The translations under genes were made by a program, and so were the position numbers. A stretch of 52,504 nt of DNA from an uncultured Clostridia bacterium (lineage in GTDB: Bacteria; Bacillota; Clostridia; TANB77; CAG-508). The DNA is taken from contig CANPZY010000008.1 in the NCBI GenBank assembly GCA_947588945.1, forward strand, positions 1 through 52,504. Reading direction: 5' to 3'. The notes under the pieces are model-generated. The model worked only from the letters and a program-made list of their open reading frames with translations, was not told where the DNA came from and searched no databases. Of this stretch, positions 26,960 to 35,097 are shown piece after piece. Positions within the stretch are counted from its first letter, which is position 1. Every line of letters starts with the position of its first letter.

Positions 26960-27355
26960 ATGAAGATTACAGTTGGAACAGATATAATCGAAGTTGAAAG
27001 AATAAAAAAAGCATTTGAAAATAAAGCATTTGCAGAAACAGTATTTACTCAAAATGAAATAGAATATTGTGAAAGTAAGAAAAAGGCAAAATTTGAACAT
27101 TATGCTGCAAGATTTGCTGCAAAAGAAGCTATTTTTAAAGCAATATCAAAATATTTAACTGATAAATATGCTATTTCGTGGAAGAATGTAGAAATACTAA
27201 ATGACAAAAATGGACGACCTTATGTAGTTTTTTCTGGAATTGATGAAAAAAAATGCTTTGATTCAGAAATTAATATTGAGGAATTAAACATCGATATAAG
27301 TTTATCTCACTTAAAAGAATATGCAATAGCAAATGTAAATATTGCAATTAATTAA
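26960..27355 (+). CDS. acpS: AcpS, holo-[acyl-carrier-protein] synthase
   Basis: AcpS transfers the 4'-phosphopantetheine arm from CoA to acyl carrier protein. Seen in 131 residues: GTDIIEVERI with the metal-binding D8, and AARFAAKEAIFKA with E56. The C-terminal SLSHLKEYA block is also typical. AAGGAAA precedes the ATG. It sits between the tail-anchored protein and the HD-domain gene. Confidence 0.94.
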   Translation: MKITVGTDIIEVERIKKAFENKAFAETVFTQNEIEYCESKKKAKFEHYAARFAAKEAIFKAISKYLTDKYAISWKNVEILNDKNGRPYVVFSGIDEKKCFDSEINIEELNIDISLSHLKEYAIANVNIAIN

Positions 27356-27405
27356 TATAAAAATCGCTTAGAATTGAAATAACAGGAAGGAAAAAAATTG
27401 TAAAC

Positions 27406-27957
27406 ATGAAAAGAAACAACATAGAATTAATAGACTATGCAATTTATTTTGCTACCAAAGCTCATAATGGTCAAAAAAGAAAAACAGAAAAAGATGTTGA
27501 TATGATATTTCACCCTTTTACAGTTGGAATGATTTTACAAAGGTCAGGAGCTAACACAAACTGTGTTATAGCTGGTATTTTACATGATGTTTTAGAAGAC
27601 ACTAAATATACCTTTGAAGATGTAAAAAATGAGTTTGGAGAAAATATTGCAAATATTATTTTAGAAGTAACAGAAAATAAAAAACTTGAATGGAAAGAAA
27701 GAAAACAAGAAGCAATAAATAAAATTAAAACAGCTAGTGAAGAAGGAAAATTAGTAGAATGTGCTGACAAAATTAACAACTTAGAAACACTTTATTCAGT
27801 ATATCAAGATATAGGTGAAGAAGTGTGGAAAAGTTTTAATAAACCTAAAGATGAACAAAAATGGTATTATACTCAAATGTATAATGCGGTTATTATGAAT
27901 ACAAAAGAGAACAAATTATTTGAGAGATATGAAACAATATTAAAAAAATTATTTTAG
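27406..27957 (+). CDS. Small HD-domain protein, probable (p)ppGpp hydrolase-like
   Basis: A 183-residue single-domain protein of the SpoT/MESH1 HD type. HNGQKRK leads, followed by metal residues H36, H60-D61, E64-D65 in ILHDVLEDT and D121 in ECADKINNL. Stand-alone enzymes of this kind hydrolyse (p)ppGpp or related alarmones. No synthetase, TGS or ACT domain is present. AGGAAGG lies about 15 bases before the ATG, a little far. The next gene starts 10 bases after its stop. Confidence 0.75.
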   Translation: MKRNNIELIDYAIYFATKAHNGQKRKTEKDVDMIFHPFTVGMILQRSGANTNCVIAGILHDVLEDTKYTFEDVKNEFGENIANIILEVTENKKLEWKERKQEAINKIKTASEEGKLVECADKINNLETLYSVYQDIGEEVWKSFNKPKDEQKWYYTQMYNAVIMNTKENKLFERYETILKKLF

Positions 27958-27966
27958 GAGAAGAAA

Positions 27967-28767
27967 ATGGAAACACAAAATGCACAAAAAATGAAACAAA
28001 AGATGGAAAATATTGAAAAAAATTTAGACTATATTAAAGAAAACATGAGCAAAATAGGTGAAGGTCCTATTTTTATTGAGCTTGTGGGAACTCCAAAAAG
28101 CGGAAAAACTACAATTTCAAATGCTATGAAAAATTTATTTGAGAAAAAAGGAATAAAATTTCAAGTAAGACAAGAAACAGCAGAGTATAATCCTATAGAA
28201 GATAAAGGAACAGAAGAATATAACGTATGGATGGTAGCAGAAATTATAAAAAATCTAAGTGAGGATATGGCTAATAAAGAACCAAGAATTGTACTTTATG
28301 ATAGAGGAATATTAGATAGAATTCCATGGCTAGATTATGCCGTAATATTTAGTGAATTATCACGTCATGATGAATATACTATATTTGAAATTTTAGATAC
28401 AGATTTTATAAGTGGCTATAAACCTTTAGTATATAATTTTCTTACATCACCTGAAACTAGTATTGCAAGAAAAGGTAAAGAAGGAAGACTAGTTAATAGA
28501 AAAAGTGTAGGTATATATAATGATTGCTTATTACAAAATAAGGATTTAATAGAATCATATTCACAAAATCAACATTTTATTGAAACAGATCCTTATCAAG
28601 GTAATTTAAAAGCGTTCTTAACAGATATTTCAGAGCTTATGACATCTGATGTCAAAGAAAGAATCAGAGAAGAAATAGATTATAACAATTCATTTAAAAA
28701 TCAAGATAATACCGAAGATTTAGATGAATATAAAACTGGCACTGAAGATACATCTTATGATAGATAG
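27967..28767 (+). CDS. P-loop nucleoside/thymidylate kinase-like protein
   Basis: A 266-residue P-loop protein. A coiled N-terminus (about 1-30) precedes Walker A GTPKSGKT (41-48), and a Walker B-like strand with YDRGILDR (about 114-121) resembles the DR(G/S) motif of deoxynucleoside and thymidylate kinases. A lid-like basic stretch ARKGKEGRLVNRK (about 165-177) follows. The acidic C-terminus (about 235-266) is probably disordered. The substrate is unknown. Its start lies 10 bases after the HD gene with a good AGGAG, so the two are made together, which suggests a shared nucleotide-related role. Confidence 0.65.
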   Translation: METQNAQKMKQKMENIEKNLDYIKENMSKIGEGPIFIELVGTPKSGKTTISNAMKNLFEKKGIKFQVRQETAEYNPIEDKGTEEYNVWMVAEIIKNLSEDMANKEPRIVLYDRGILDRIPWLDYAVIFSELSRHDEYTIFEILDTDFISGYKPLVYNFLTSPETSIARKGKEGRLVNRKSVGIYNDCLLQNKDLIESYSQNQHFIETDPYQGNLKAFLTDISELMTSDVKERIREEIDYNNSFKNQDNTEDLDEYKTGTEDTSYDR

Positions 28768-28877
28768 TAAAAAAATAAGTTATTGAAAATGCATGATAGT
28801 GTAAAGTAGTCTATGAAAAAATGGAATATGAAAATATTATCTAAAACTAAGAAAAAATGCATAAAGGGAGTAAAAAA

Positions 28878-30629
28878 ATGTATAGAGATCATAATTGTGG
28901 TGAACTTAATTTAAAAAATGTAAATGAAGAAGTTACTTTAGCTGGTTGGGTACAAAGAATCAGAAATTTAGGAGAAATTGAATTTGTAGATTTAAGAGAT
29001 GAAAAAGGTATTACACAACTTGTAATATCTAGTGAGTTAAAAGATACTATGAATGAAGTAACTCCAGAAACTGTCATAAGTGTTACTGGAACAGTTAAAG
29101 AGCGTACAAATAAAAATCTTAAAATTCCAACAGGAGAAATTGAAGTAATTGTAAAAGAGTTAGAAATTTTAGGAAAGTGTAAAAGTGTTTTACCTTTTGA
29201 AATCAACTCTGAAAAAATAGATATTAATAGTGTTAGAGAAGATTTAAGACTAGAATATAGATATTTAGATTTGAGAAATGAAAAATTGCATAACAATATT
29301 TTGCTTCGTTCAAAAATAATGAAATCAATTAGAAATCATATGGATGAATTAGGCTTTACTGAGGTACAAACTCCAATTCTTGCAAATTCTTCACCAGAAG
29401 GAGCAAGGGATTATTTAGTGCCAAGCAGACTACATGCAGGTAAATTCTATGCACTTCCTCAAGCTCCACAACAATTCAAGCAATTGCTAATGGTTTCTGG
29501 TTTTGATAAATATTATCAAATAGCACCATGCTTTAGAGATGAAGATCCTCGTGCAGATAGAGCACCAGGAGAATTTTATCAATTGGATTTAGAAATGTCA
29601 TTTGCTACACAAGAAGACGTTTTTGCAGTAATAGAAAATGTTATACCTAAAGTATTTAAAGAACATAGTAATTATGAAGTTACAGAAGGACCATTTGTCA
29701 GAATACCTTACAGAGAAGCTATGGAGAAATATGGAATAGATAAGCCTGATTTAAGAAATCCACTTATTATTAAAGATGCAACAGAATTATTTTCAAATAC
29801 TGAATTTATGGCTTTTAAAGATAAAACTATAAAAGTAATTATTGTTCCAGAAGGCGCAAAAGAGCCAAGAAAATTCTTCGATCAAATGGAAGAGTTTGCA
29901 AAAAATGAAGCAGATGCAAAAGGTTTAGCATGGGTAAAAGTAGATGAAGATAACAACTTAGTAGGTGGAATAACTAAATTCGTTACTGATGAAATAAAAA
30001 CTGAAATAGGTGCTAAAGCTGGAGATGCAATATTCTTTATAGCAGATGAGTTTGCTAAAGCACAAAAAATAGCAGGTTTAGTTAGAATAGAACTTGGAAA
30101 GAGATTAGATCTTATAGAAAAAAATATTTTTAAGTTTTGTTGGATTGTTGATTTTCCTATGTATGAATATAATGAAGATGAACAAAAAATAGACTTTAGT
30201 CATAATCCATTTTCAATGCCTCAAGGTGGACTAGAAGCTTTAAATACAAAGGAGCCACTTGATATATTAGCTTATCAATATGACTTAGTATGTAATGGTT
30301 ATGAATTAGCATCAGGTGCTGTTAGAAATCATAATCCAGAAATAATGGTAAAAGCTTTTGAAATAGCAGGATATACAGAAGAAGATGTAAAAAATAAATT
30401 TGGAGCTTTATACACAGCATTTCAATATGGTACACCACCACATGCAGGATGTGCTCCTGGTCTAGATAGAATGATAATGTTAATTGCTAATTCTGATAAT
30501 ATAAGAGAGGTAATTGCATTTCCTAAAAATAAAAAAGCAAAAGATGTACTTATGGGCTCACCTAGTGTAGTAACAGATGAACAATTAAAAGATGTTCACA
30601 TTAATATAACAGAATTAGAAGAAGAATAA
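28878..30629 (+). CDS. aspS: AspS, aspartyl-tRNA synthetase
   Basis: A class II synthetase with an N-terminal OB-fold anticodon-binding domain (about residues 1-105). The catalytic core has motif 2 FRDEDPRADR and the QLDLEMSF strand. The bacterial GAD insertion domain (about 280-410) and the motif 3 region GCAPGLDRMIM complete it. The frame is open to 28857, but GGGAG 8 bases before the ATG at 28878 (MYRDHNCG) fixes the start and gives 583 residues. The 110 bases upstream are too short for a T-box. Discriminating versus non-discriminating activity is not decided here. Confidence 0.97.
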   Translation: MYRDHNCGELNLKNVNEEVTLAGWVQRIRNLGEIEFVDLRDEKGITQLVISSELKDTMNEVTPETVISVTGTVKERTNKNLKIPTGEIEVIVKELEILGKCKSVLPFEINSEKIDINSVREDLRLEYRYLDLRNEKLHNNILLRSKIMKSIRNHMDELGFTEVQTPILANSSPEGARDYLVPSRLHAGKFYALPQAPQQFKQLLMVSGFDKYYQIAPCFRDEDPRADRAPGEFYQLDLEMSFATQEDVFAVIENVIPKVFKEHSNYEVTEGPFVRIPYREAMEKYGIDKPDLRNPLIIKDATELFSNTEFMAFKDKTIKVIIVPEGAKEPRKFFDQMEEFAKNEADAKGLAWVKVDEDNNLVGGITKFVTDEIKTEIGAKAGDAIFFIADEFAKAQKIAGLVRIELGKRLDLIEKNIFKFCWIVDFPMYEYNEDEQKIDFSHNPFSMPQGGLEALNTKEPLDILAYQYDLVCNGYELASGAVRNHNPEIMVKAFEIAGYTEEDVKNKFGALYTAFQYGTPPHAGCAPGLDRMIMLIANSDNIREVIAFPKNKKAKDVLMGSPSVVTDEQLKDVHINITELEEE

Positions 30630-30639
30630 AAATGATTTA

Positions 30640-30702
30640 AAGAGGGTATCCTTTTTTCTAAACTCTACTTTTTAGAGTATAGTTCAAAATAGGCCCCCTC
30701 TT
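30640..30702. terminator. Bidirectional terminator between aspS and the M23 peptidase gene
   Basis: AAGAGGG (30640-30646) pairs with CCCTCTT (30696-30702), followed by CTTTTTAT on the plus strand. An inner ACTCTA/TAGAGT stem fills the loop. The two flanking genes converge here, and T-rich sequence is present on both sides. Confidence 0.75.
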
Positions 30703-30747
30703 CTTTTTATAAAAAATTACACTTAATTTGAGGCAATGTCATCAACT

Positions 30748-31746
30748 TTAATTATATACATAATTTTGTGGATTTATTGCACTTCCATTATATCTTATTT
30801 CAAAATGTAAATGATTTCCTGATGAAATACCGGTTGAACCAACTTTAGCAATAATTTGTCCTTGTGCTACCTCTTCACCTGTCATACAATTTACTTCACT
30901 ACAATGTCCATATAAAATAACAACTGAACTTGTTGATTGCACTACAACAACATTTCCATAACCAGAGTATCCATGACCAGCGCCATTTCCTGAGAAGATA
31001 ACTTTCCCAGCTGCTGCAGCTTTTATAGCTGTTCCCTTTGGTGCTGCTATATCAAGTCCTTTATGATTATCTCTTGCTCTTATTCCAAATCTTGAAGAAA
31101 TTATACCTGATATTGGTCTAATTAATGTAATTCCTAAATCAGTTGGAACACTTGCTTCATTAATTATTGTTGTTCCAATATTTCTATATGGACTGACATA
31201 AGTAACCTTTTTTTCATATAATTCATTTACAGATGTTTCAACATCTTTAAATTCTGCTTTTGCAGTTTCATATTTTTCAACTATTCCAAGCTTGCTAGAA
31301 TTTGCACTATTCTTTTCTTTTAATTTGTTAATTACTTCTTCTGCATCTTGAAAATTTTCAAGATATACTTTTTCAGTATTATTGTTAGTTATTGCATAAT
31401 ACTTATAATACGCAGTTCCTGATGATGCAACTTTCTCAAAAATCTCATCATCATTTGTTTCTACATTTCTTTTTAATAAACATGATGTATAAACTGGTAA
31501 ATCTTTTACTTCAACAAAAGCAACATCATCTCCATTTCCAGAAGAAATGTAATCATTAATTCTTTTTTGTAAATTTATTTTGTCTTTAGTGTAACCTATT
31601 ATTTCACCATTTAGGCTTACACTATATGTTTGTTTATATGTAAATTGTATTATAGATACAATAACAATAGCTGCAACTATTAGTATTACAAATAATTTTA
31701 TAAGTGTTCGTATTCCTATTACTACTTTTTTTATTTTATTTATGAT
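30748..31746 (-). CDS. M23 (LytM-type) peptidase, membrane-anchored, with unusual start
   Basis: A wall-directed zinc endopeptidase. Numbered from the TTG at 31791: one membrane helix at about 28-50, a mixed helical stalk (about 60-215) and the LytM domain with zinc ligands H243 and D247 (HKGLD), H296 and HLH at 327-329. All residues needed for activity are present. The start is a problem. The TTG at 31791 lies upstream of the -10 of a promoter (31771-31799). The only good Shine-Dalgarno, GGAGG at 31753-31757, is followed 6 bases later by ATC (31746) and then ATA, with no ATG/GTG/TTG in frame before the membrane helix ends. I therefore place the start at 31746 provisionally. Confidence 0.85.
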   Translation of the reverse strand: MINKIKKVVIGIRTLIKLFVILIVAAIVIVSIIQFTYKQTYSVSLNGEIIGYTKDKINLQKRINDYISSGNGDDVAFVEVKDLPVYTSCLLKRNVETNDDEIFEKVASSGTAYYKYYAITNNNTEKVYLENFQDAEEVINKLKEKNSANSSKLGIVEKYETAKAEFKDVETSVNELYEKKVTYVSPYRNIGTTIINEASVPTDLGITLIRPISGIISSRFGIRARDNHKGLDIAAPKGTAIKAAAAGKVIFSGNGAGHGYSGYGNVVVVQSTSSVVILYGHCSEVNCMTGEEVAQGQIIAKVGSTGISSGNHLHFEIRYNGSAINPQNYVYN

Positions 31747-31770
31747 ACTATACCTCCAATCTTCTTTATA

Positions 31771-31799
31771 GTTATAACATATTTTTTTCAAATTGTCCA
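31771..31799 (-). promoter_or_regulatory. Predicted promoter of the M23 peptidase gene
   Basis: On the minus strand TGGACA (31794-31799) and TATAAC (31771-31776) are 17 bases apart, giving a start near 31764, just before the GGAGG at 31753-31757. If it is used, translation cannot begin at the TTG at 31791. Confidence 0.55.
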
Positions 31800-31916
31800 G
31801 TTTTTAATTTTTTTATAATATTTCAACTCTTTATCAATATTTACTATAATTCCATCACTATTTTGCTAATAAAATATTTAATATTATTTAAAACTTTTTA
31901 TAAATTTTTTAATTTT

Positions 31917-33911
31917 CTATCTTATTACTAGCTTGTCGAATTTATTATTTATATAATTTTTAAGTTTTGTCATAAATTCATCAGATTTTATCTCTTTCTT
32001 TGCTACCATGTCTAATCCTTTTTCCCAACTTGCTGTAAGCTTAGGGTTTAACATATCTGGCATTGAAGAATGAACTATGTCATATATATATTCTCCTTTT
32101 TTTGTTGGAGTCATAATTTGAGTTTTTGTATTAATTTCTATGTACTTTATTCTTTCTAATTTCTTTATTATATCTGCTCTTGTTGCACTTGTTCCAATTC
32201 CTGCACCTTTAATTTGCTCTCTTAATTCTTCATCTTCTATTAATTTTCCCGCATTTTCCATTGCTAAGATCATTGAACCAGAATTATATCTTGATGGTGG
32301 AGTTGTCTCTGCCTCTTTTATTTCAAAATTATCTATGTCCAAAATTTCACCTTTTTTTACTTTAAACTCTTGCAAAGTCTCATTATTTTTATCTTTACCA
32401 TTGCTTATCTCTCCTACATTTTCTGAAACATCCTTATCCTTTTTAGCCATATCATCTTTTTGTTTTTTTAGAACTTCTAAATATCCTTTTTTGGTACATA
32501 CTTTTGAACTTGCATTAAATTTTTCACCATCTATATTTAAAACAATATTTAACTTTTCGTATTCTGCTGGTGGATAAAATATTGCTAAGAATCTTTTTAC
32601 TATTATATTATAAACATTCTTTTGAAGCTCTGGTAATTTTGGTAAATTTTCATATCCTTGCCCTGTTGGAGTAATTGCATAGTGGTCAGTAATTTTGCTA
32701 TCATTTACATATTTCGTTTTTAACAAATTGGTAGAAAATTTTTCTTCTTTCATTTGCTTTATAAAACCTTGTATTTCTTCATCTTTATAACCTTTAGCTA
32801 TACCATTTAAATTTTTAGCAATTTCTTTTGCAACAGCTGTTGAGAGTACTCTCGCATCTGTTCTAGGATATGTTACAAGTTTTTTTTCATATAAATTTTG
32901 TATTATCTCTAGTGTTTCATCTGGTTTAATTTTAAATCTTTTTGTACACTCATTTTGAATTTCTGCTAAATTAAATAATAATGGTGCATTTTCTTTTTGT
33001 TTTGATTTTTTAACTTCTTCTACAACTGCTTTTTTACCTTCTAGACTTTTAATAAACTCTTTTGCGTCATTTTCCCTCTTAAAGCCAACTTCATTATAAA
33101 GCTTAGGAGATTGCCAGTTTTTAGAACTTTCTGTAACCTTCCATTCTGCTAATAAAACTGATTGTTCATTATTGTCTATTTCATTTATGTTCTTTGTCAC
33201 TTTTTTAGCAAATTTTCCAGATACTTTATAAAATGGCAATTTAACAAAGTTTCTTATTTCTCTTTCCCTCTCAACAATCATTCCTAAAACGCATGTCATT
33301 ACTCTTCCAACTGAAATAGATGCTTTTTCCTCCCCTATTGAATTTGCCAGTCTTCTTCCATAAATTATTGATAGCATTCTTGAAAAATTAATTCCTATTA
33401 AATAATCTTCTTTTGCCCTTAAATAGGCACTATCTGATAAACTATCATATTCTGATAAATCTTTTGCTTCCTCTATTCCTCTCTTTATTTCTTCTTCAGT
33501 TTGTGAATCTATCCAAACTCTTTTTTTACTTTTATTTTTTACATTTATTTCTTGGTCAACTAATCTATAAATATATTCTCCTTCTCTTCCTGAGTCAGTT
33601 GCAACATATATTGTATCGATATCATCTCTAATTAATTGACTTTTTATAATTTCAAACTGTCTTTCTGAATCTTTTATTACTTCATATTTCCACTCTTTTG
33701 GTATAAAAGGAAGTGTATCCAGTCTCCAAAATTTAAGTTTTTCATCATACTTTTCTGGATAACTCATTGTCACTAAATGACCGACACACCAAGTAATTAT
33801 CCAATCTTTTGATTCGATATATCCATTTTTCCTTTGTCCACCTTCTCCTATAACCTTTGCAAATTCCATTGCAACAGATGGTTTTTCTGTAATTAATAAT
33901 TTTTTACTCAT
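31917..33911 (-). CDS. topB: TopB, DNA topoisomerase III (type IA)
   Basis: A type IA topoisomerase that decatenates single-strand-linked DNA. TOPRIM residues are visible: LLITEKPSVA at the start and ATDSGREGEYIYR (about 100). The active-site tyrosine is in LVTYPRTDAR, and GIGTSATRADII follows. No C-terminal zinc fingers are present, as expected for the TopB class. The frame is open to 33989, but the ATG at 33911 (MSKKLLITEK) is the natural N-terminus, giving 664 residues. No Shine-Dalgarno precedes it; instead the promoter at 33919-33947 places the transcript start at or next to the ATG, so the message is probably leaderless. Confidence 0.94.
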   Translation of the reverse strand: MSKKLLITEKPSVAMEFAKVIGEGGQRKNGYIESKDWIITWCVGHLVTMSYPEKYDEKLKFWRLDTLPFIPKEWKYEVIKDSERQFEIIKSQLIRDDIDTIYVATDSGREGEYIYRLVDQEINVKNKSKKRVWIDSQTEEEIKRGIEEAKDLSEYDSLSDSAYLRAKEDYLIGINFSRMLSIIYGRRLANSIGEEKASISVGRVMTCVLGMIVEREREIRNFVKLPFYKVSGKFAKKVTKNINEIDNNEQSVLLAEWKVTESSKNWQSPKLYNEVGFKRENDAKEFIKSLEGKKAVVEEVKKSKQKENAPLLFNLAEIQNECTKRFKIKPDETLEIIQNLYEKKLVTYPRTDARVLSTAVAKEIAKNLNGIAKGYKDEEIQGFIKQMKEEKFSTNLLKTKYVNDSKITDHYAITPTGQGYENLPKLPELQKNVYNIIVKRFLAIFYPPAEYEKLNIVLNIDGEKFNASSKVCTKKGYLEVLKKQKDDMAKKDKDVSENVGEISNGKDKNNETLQEFKVKKGEILDIDNFEIKEAETTPPSRYNSGSMILAMENAGKLIEDEELREQIKGAGIGTSATRADIIKKLERIKYIEINTKTQIMTPTKKGEYIYDIVHSSMPDMLNPKLTASWEKGLDMVAKKEIKSDEFMTKLKNYINNKFDKLVIR

Positions 33912-33918
33912 AAATAGA

Positions 33919-33947
33919 TTTATAACATAGTATAATTTAGTTGTCAA
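33919..33947 (-). promoter_or_regulatory. Predicted sigma-A promoter giving a leaderless topB mRNA
   Basis: On the minus strand a consensus TTGACA (33942-33947) and TATAAA (33919-33924) are 17 bases apart. Only 7 bases separate the -10 from the topB ATG, so the first transcribed base should be the A of the ATG. Confidence 0.7.
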
Positions 33948-33974
33948 AAAAATTATTAAATTTTGTTCTAAATA

Positions 33975-34000
33975 TTGACATTCATGCATAAAAATGTCAA
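33975..34000. promoter_or_regulatory. Palindrome TTGACATT / AATGTCAA between topB and the repeat-protein gene
   Basis: An 8-bp perfect inverted repeat with 10 bases between the arms, in the divergent gap, 28 bases upstream of the topB -35. The left arm contains a consensus -35 for the plus-strand gene but no good -10 follows at 16-18 bases. It is a candidate operator. Confidence 0.4.
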
Positions 34001-34043
34001 AATATAGATGTATTAAATTTAATTTTAAGGGGGATATAAAATT

Positions 34044-34877
34044 ATGTATAGTTATGGAAGTTACTACCCATCAAGTTATTATAATAGTAGAATAGCAGCT
34101 GGAGCTGCTGGAGCAATATTTGCTGGAGTAGGTTTAATTTTATTGTTTGTACTTGCTCTTTATGTAATACTTATTATTGCTCAATGGAAAATGTTTACTA
34201 AAGCTGGAGAAGATGGTTGGAAATCACTTATTCCAATATATAATATGGTAATTTTATATAAAATTGCAGGGGTTTGTCCTTGGCTTGTTTTAGTTAATTT
34301 AGCTGGTGCAATACCTGTTGTTGGATCTTTTATAATAATTGGTATGAGTATATACTTAAATTATAAGTTATCAAAAGCTTTTGGAAAGGATGGCGCTTTC
34401 ACCGTAGGATTAATATTACTTCCATTTATATTCTATTTAATTTTAGCTTTTGATAAAACACCATATGTTGGACCTAAATATGTAAGTAATGGTGCATCTC
34501 AACAACCATACAATGGAAATATGAATAATCAACAACAATATAACGGAAATATGAATAACCAACAACAATATAACGGAAATATGAATAACCAACAACAATA
34601 TAACGGTAACATGAATAACCAACCTCAATATAATGGAAACATGGATAATCAACCTCAATATAATGGAAACATGAATAACCAACCTCAATATAATGGAAAT
34701 ATGAATAATCAAGCTCAATATAACAACAATATGAACAATCAACCTCAATTCAATGGAAACATGGATAACCAAATGCCAAATAATAATATGAATGCACAAG
34801 TTCCAGACAATAACATGAATAATTCAGCTACATATTCTGATCCAAATAACAATTCAAATAATAATACAAATGTATAA
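34044..34877 (+). CDS. DUF5684-like multi-pass membrane protein with Asn/Gln-rich tandem repeat tail
   Basis: Residues 1-150 hold about four hydrophobic segments with WKMFTKAGEDGWKSLIPIYN, the signature of the DUF5684/small-membrane-protein group that is sometimes fused to signal peptidases. No catalytic motif is visible. Residues about 153-242 are nine copies of a ten-residue unit close to QQQYNGNMNN, followed by a further Asn-rich tail, so about 45 percent of the protein is low-complexity. GGGGGAT precedes the ATG. It is a single gene with its own terminator. The function is unknown. Confidence 0.75.
   Translation: MYSYGSYYPSSYYNSRIAAGAAGAIFAGVGLILLFVLALYVILIIAQWKMFTKAGEDGWKSLIPIYNMVILYKIAGVCPWLVLVNLAGAIPVVGSFIIIGMSIYLNYKLSKAFGKDGAFTVGLILLPFIFYLILAFDKTPYVGPKYVSNGASQQPYNGNMNNQQQYNGNMNNQQQYNGNMNNQQQYNGNMNNQPQYNGNMDNQPQYNGNMNNQPQYNGNMNNQAQYNNNMNNQPQFNGNMDNQMPNNNMNAQVPDNNMNNSATYSDPNNNSNNNTNV
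34500..34769 (+). repeat. Nine tandem 30-bp in-frame repeats
   Basis: Units begin at 34500 and repeat every 30 bases to 34769. Copies 2-4 are nearly identical; later copies vary more (CAACCTCAATAT, GATAAT, CAATTC). Copy number is a multiple of three bases, so gain or loss changes tail length without breaking the frame. Confidence 0.9.
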
Positions 34878-34889
34878 AATATTATCAAG

Positions 34890-34921
34890 AAAAGCCTGAA
34901 GTAATTATACCTCAGGCTTTT
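34890..34921 (+). terminator. Rho-independent terminator after the repeat-protein gene
   Basis: Perfect 10-bp stem AAAAGCCTGA / TCAGGCTTTT with a 12-base loop and a T-rich 3' side, 12 bases after the stop codon. Confidence 0.85.
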
Positions 34922-35061
34922 AAGTTGTTTAAGTTTTAAATTTTTGAAATCATTAAATTGCTATAAGTGTATATTTAAAAACTTTTCATATTTATTTTTC
35001 TTTTGCATAAAATTTTATTAATAAAATCCTGTCTTAATCATTATAGATTCTTAATTTTATA

Positions 35062-35088
35062 GTTTATAGGTAACTTAAAACCTAAATA
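35062..35088 (+). promoter_or_regulatory. Motif copy B: TAGGT / ACCTA hairpin before the amidase gene
   Basis: GTTTATAGGTA (35062-35072), 7 bases, then ACCTAAATA (35080-35088). It matches copy A at 26096-26124 in both blocks and in the following ATTT stretch. It ends 9 bases before the Shine-Dalgarno. Confidence 0.45.
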
Positions 35089-35097
35089 CATTTATAG

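Noticed and set aside
28768..28877. T-box or other riboswitch before aspS
   Set aside because: Only 110 bases are available and no T-box sequence (TGGNACCGCG-like) or specifier stem is visible.
33912..33989. N-terminal extension of TopB starting at 33989
   Set aside because: The extra 26 residues are unlike the family, and the best promoter lies inside this stretch, so it would not be in the message.
34443..34799. Open frame of 118 codons on the minus strand opposite the repeat protein
   Set aside because: It is an antisense shadow of the 30-bp repeats (repeating Ile/Val/His pattern) with no ribosome site.
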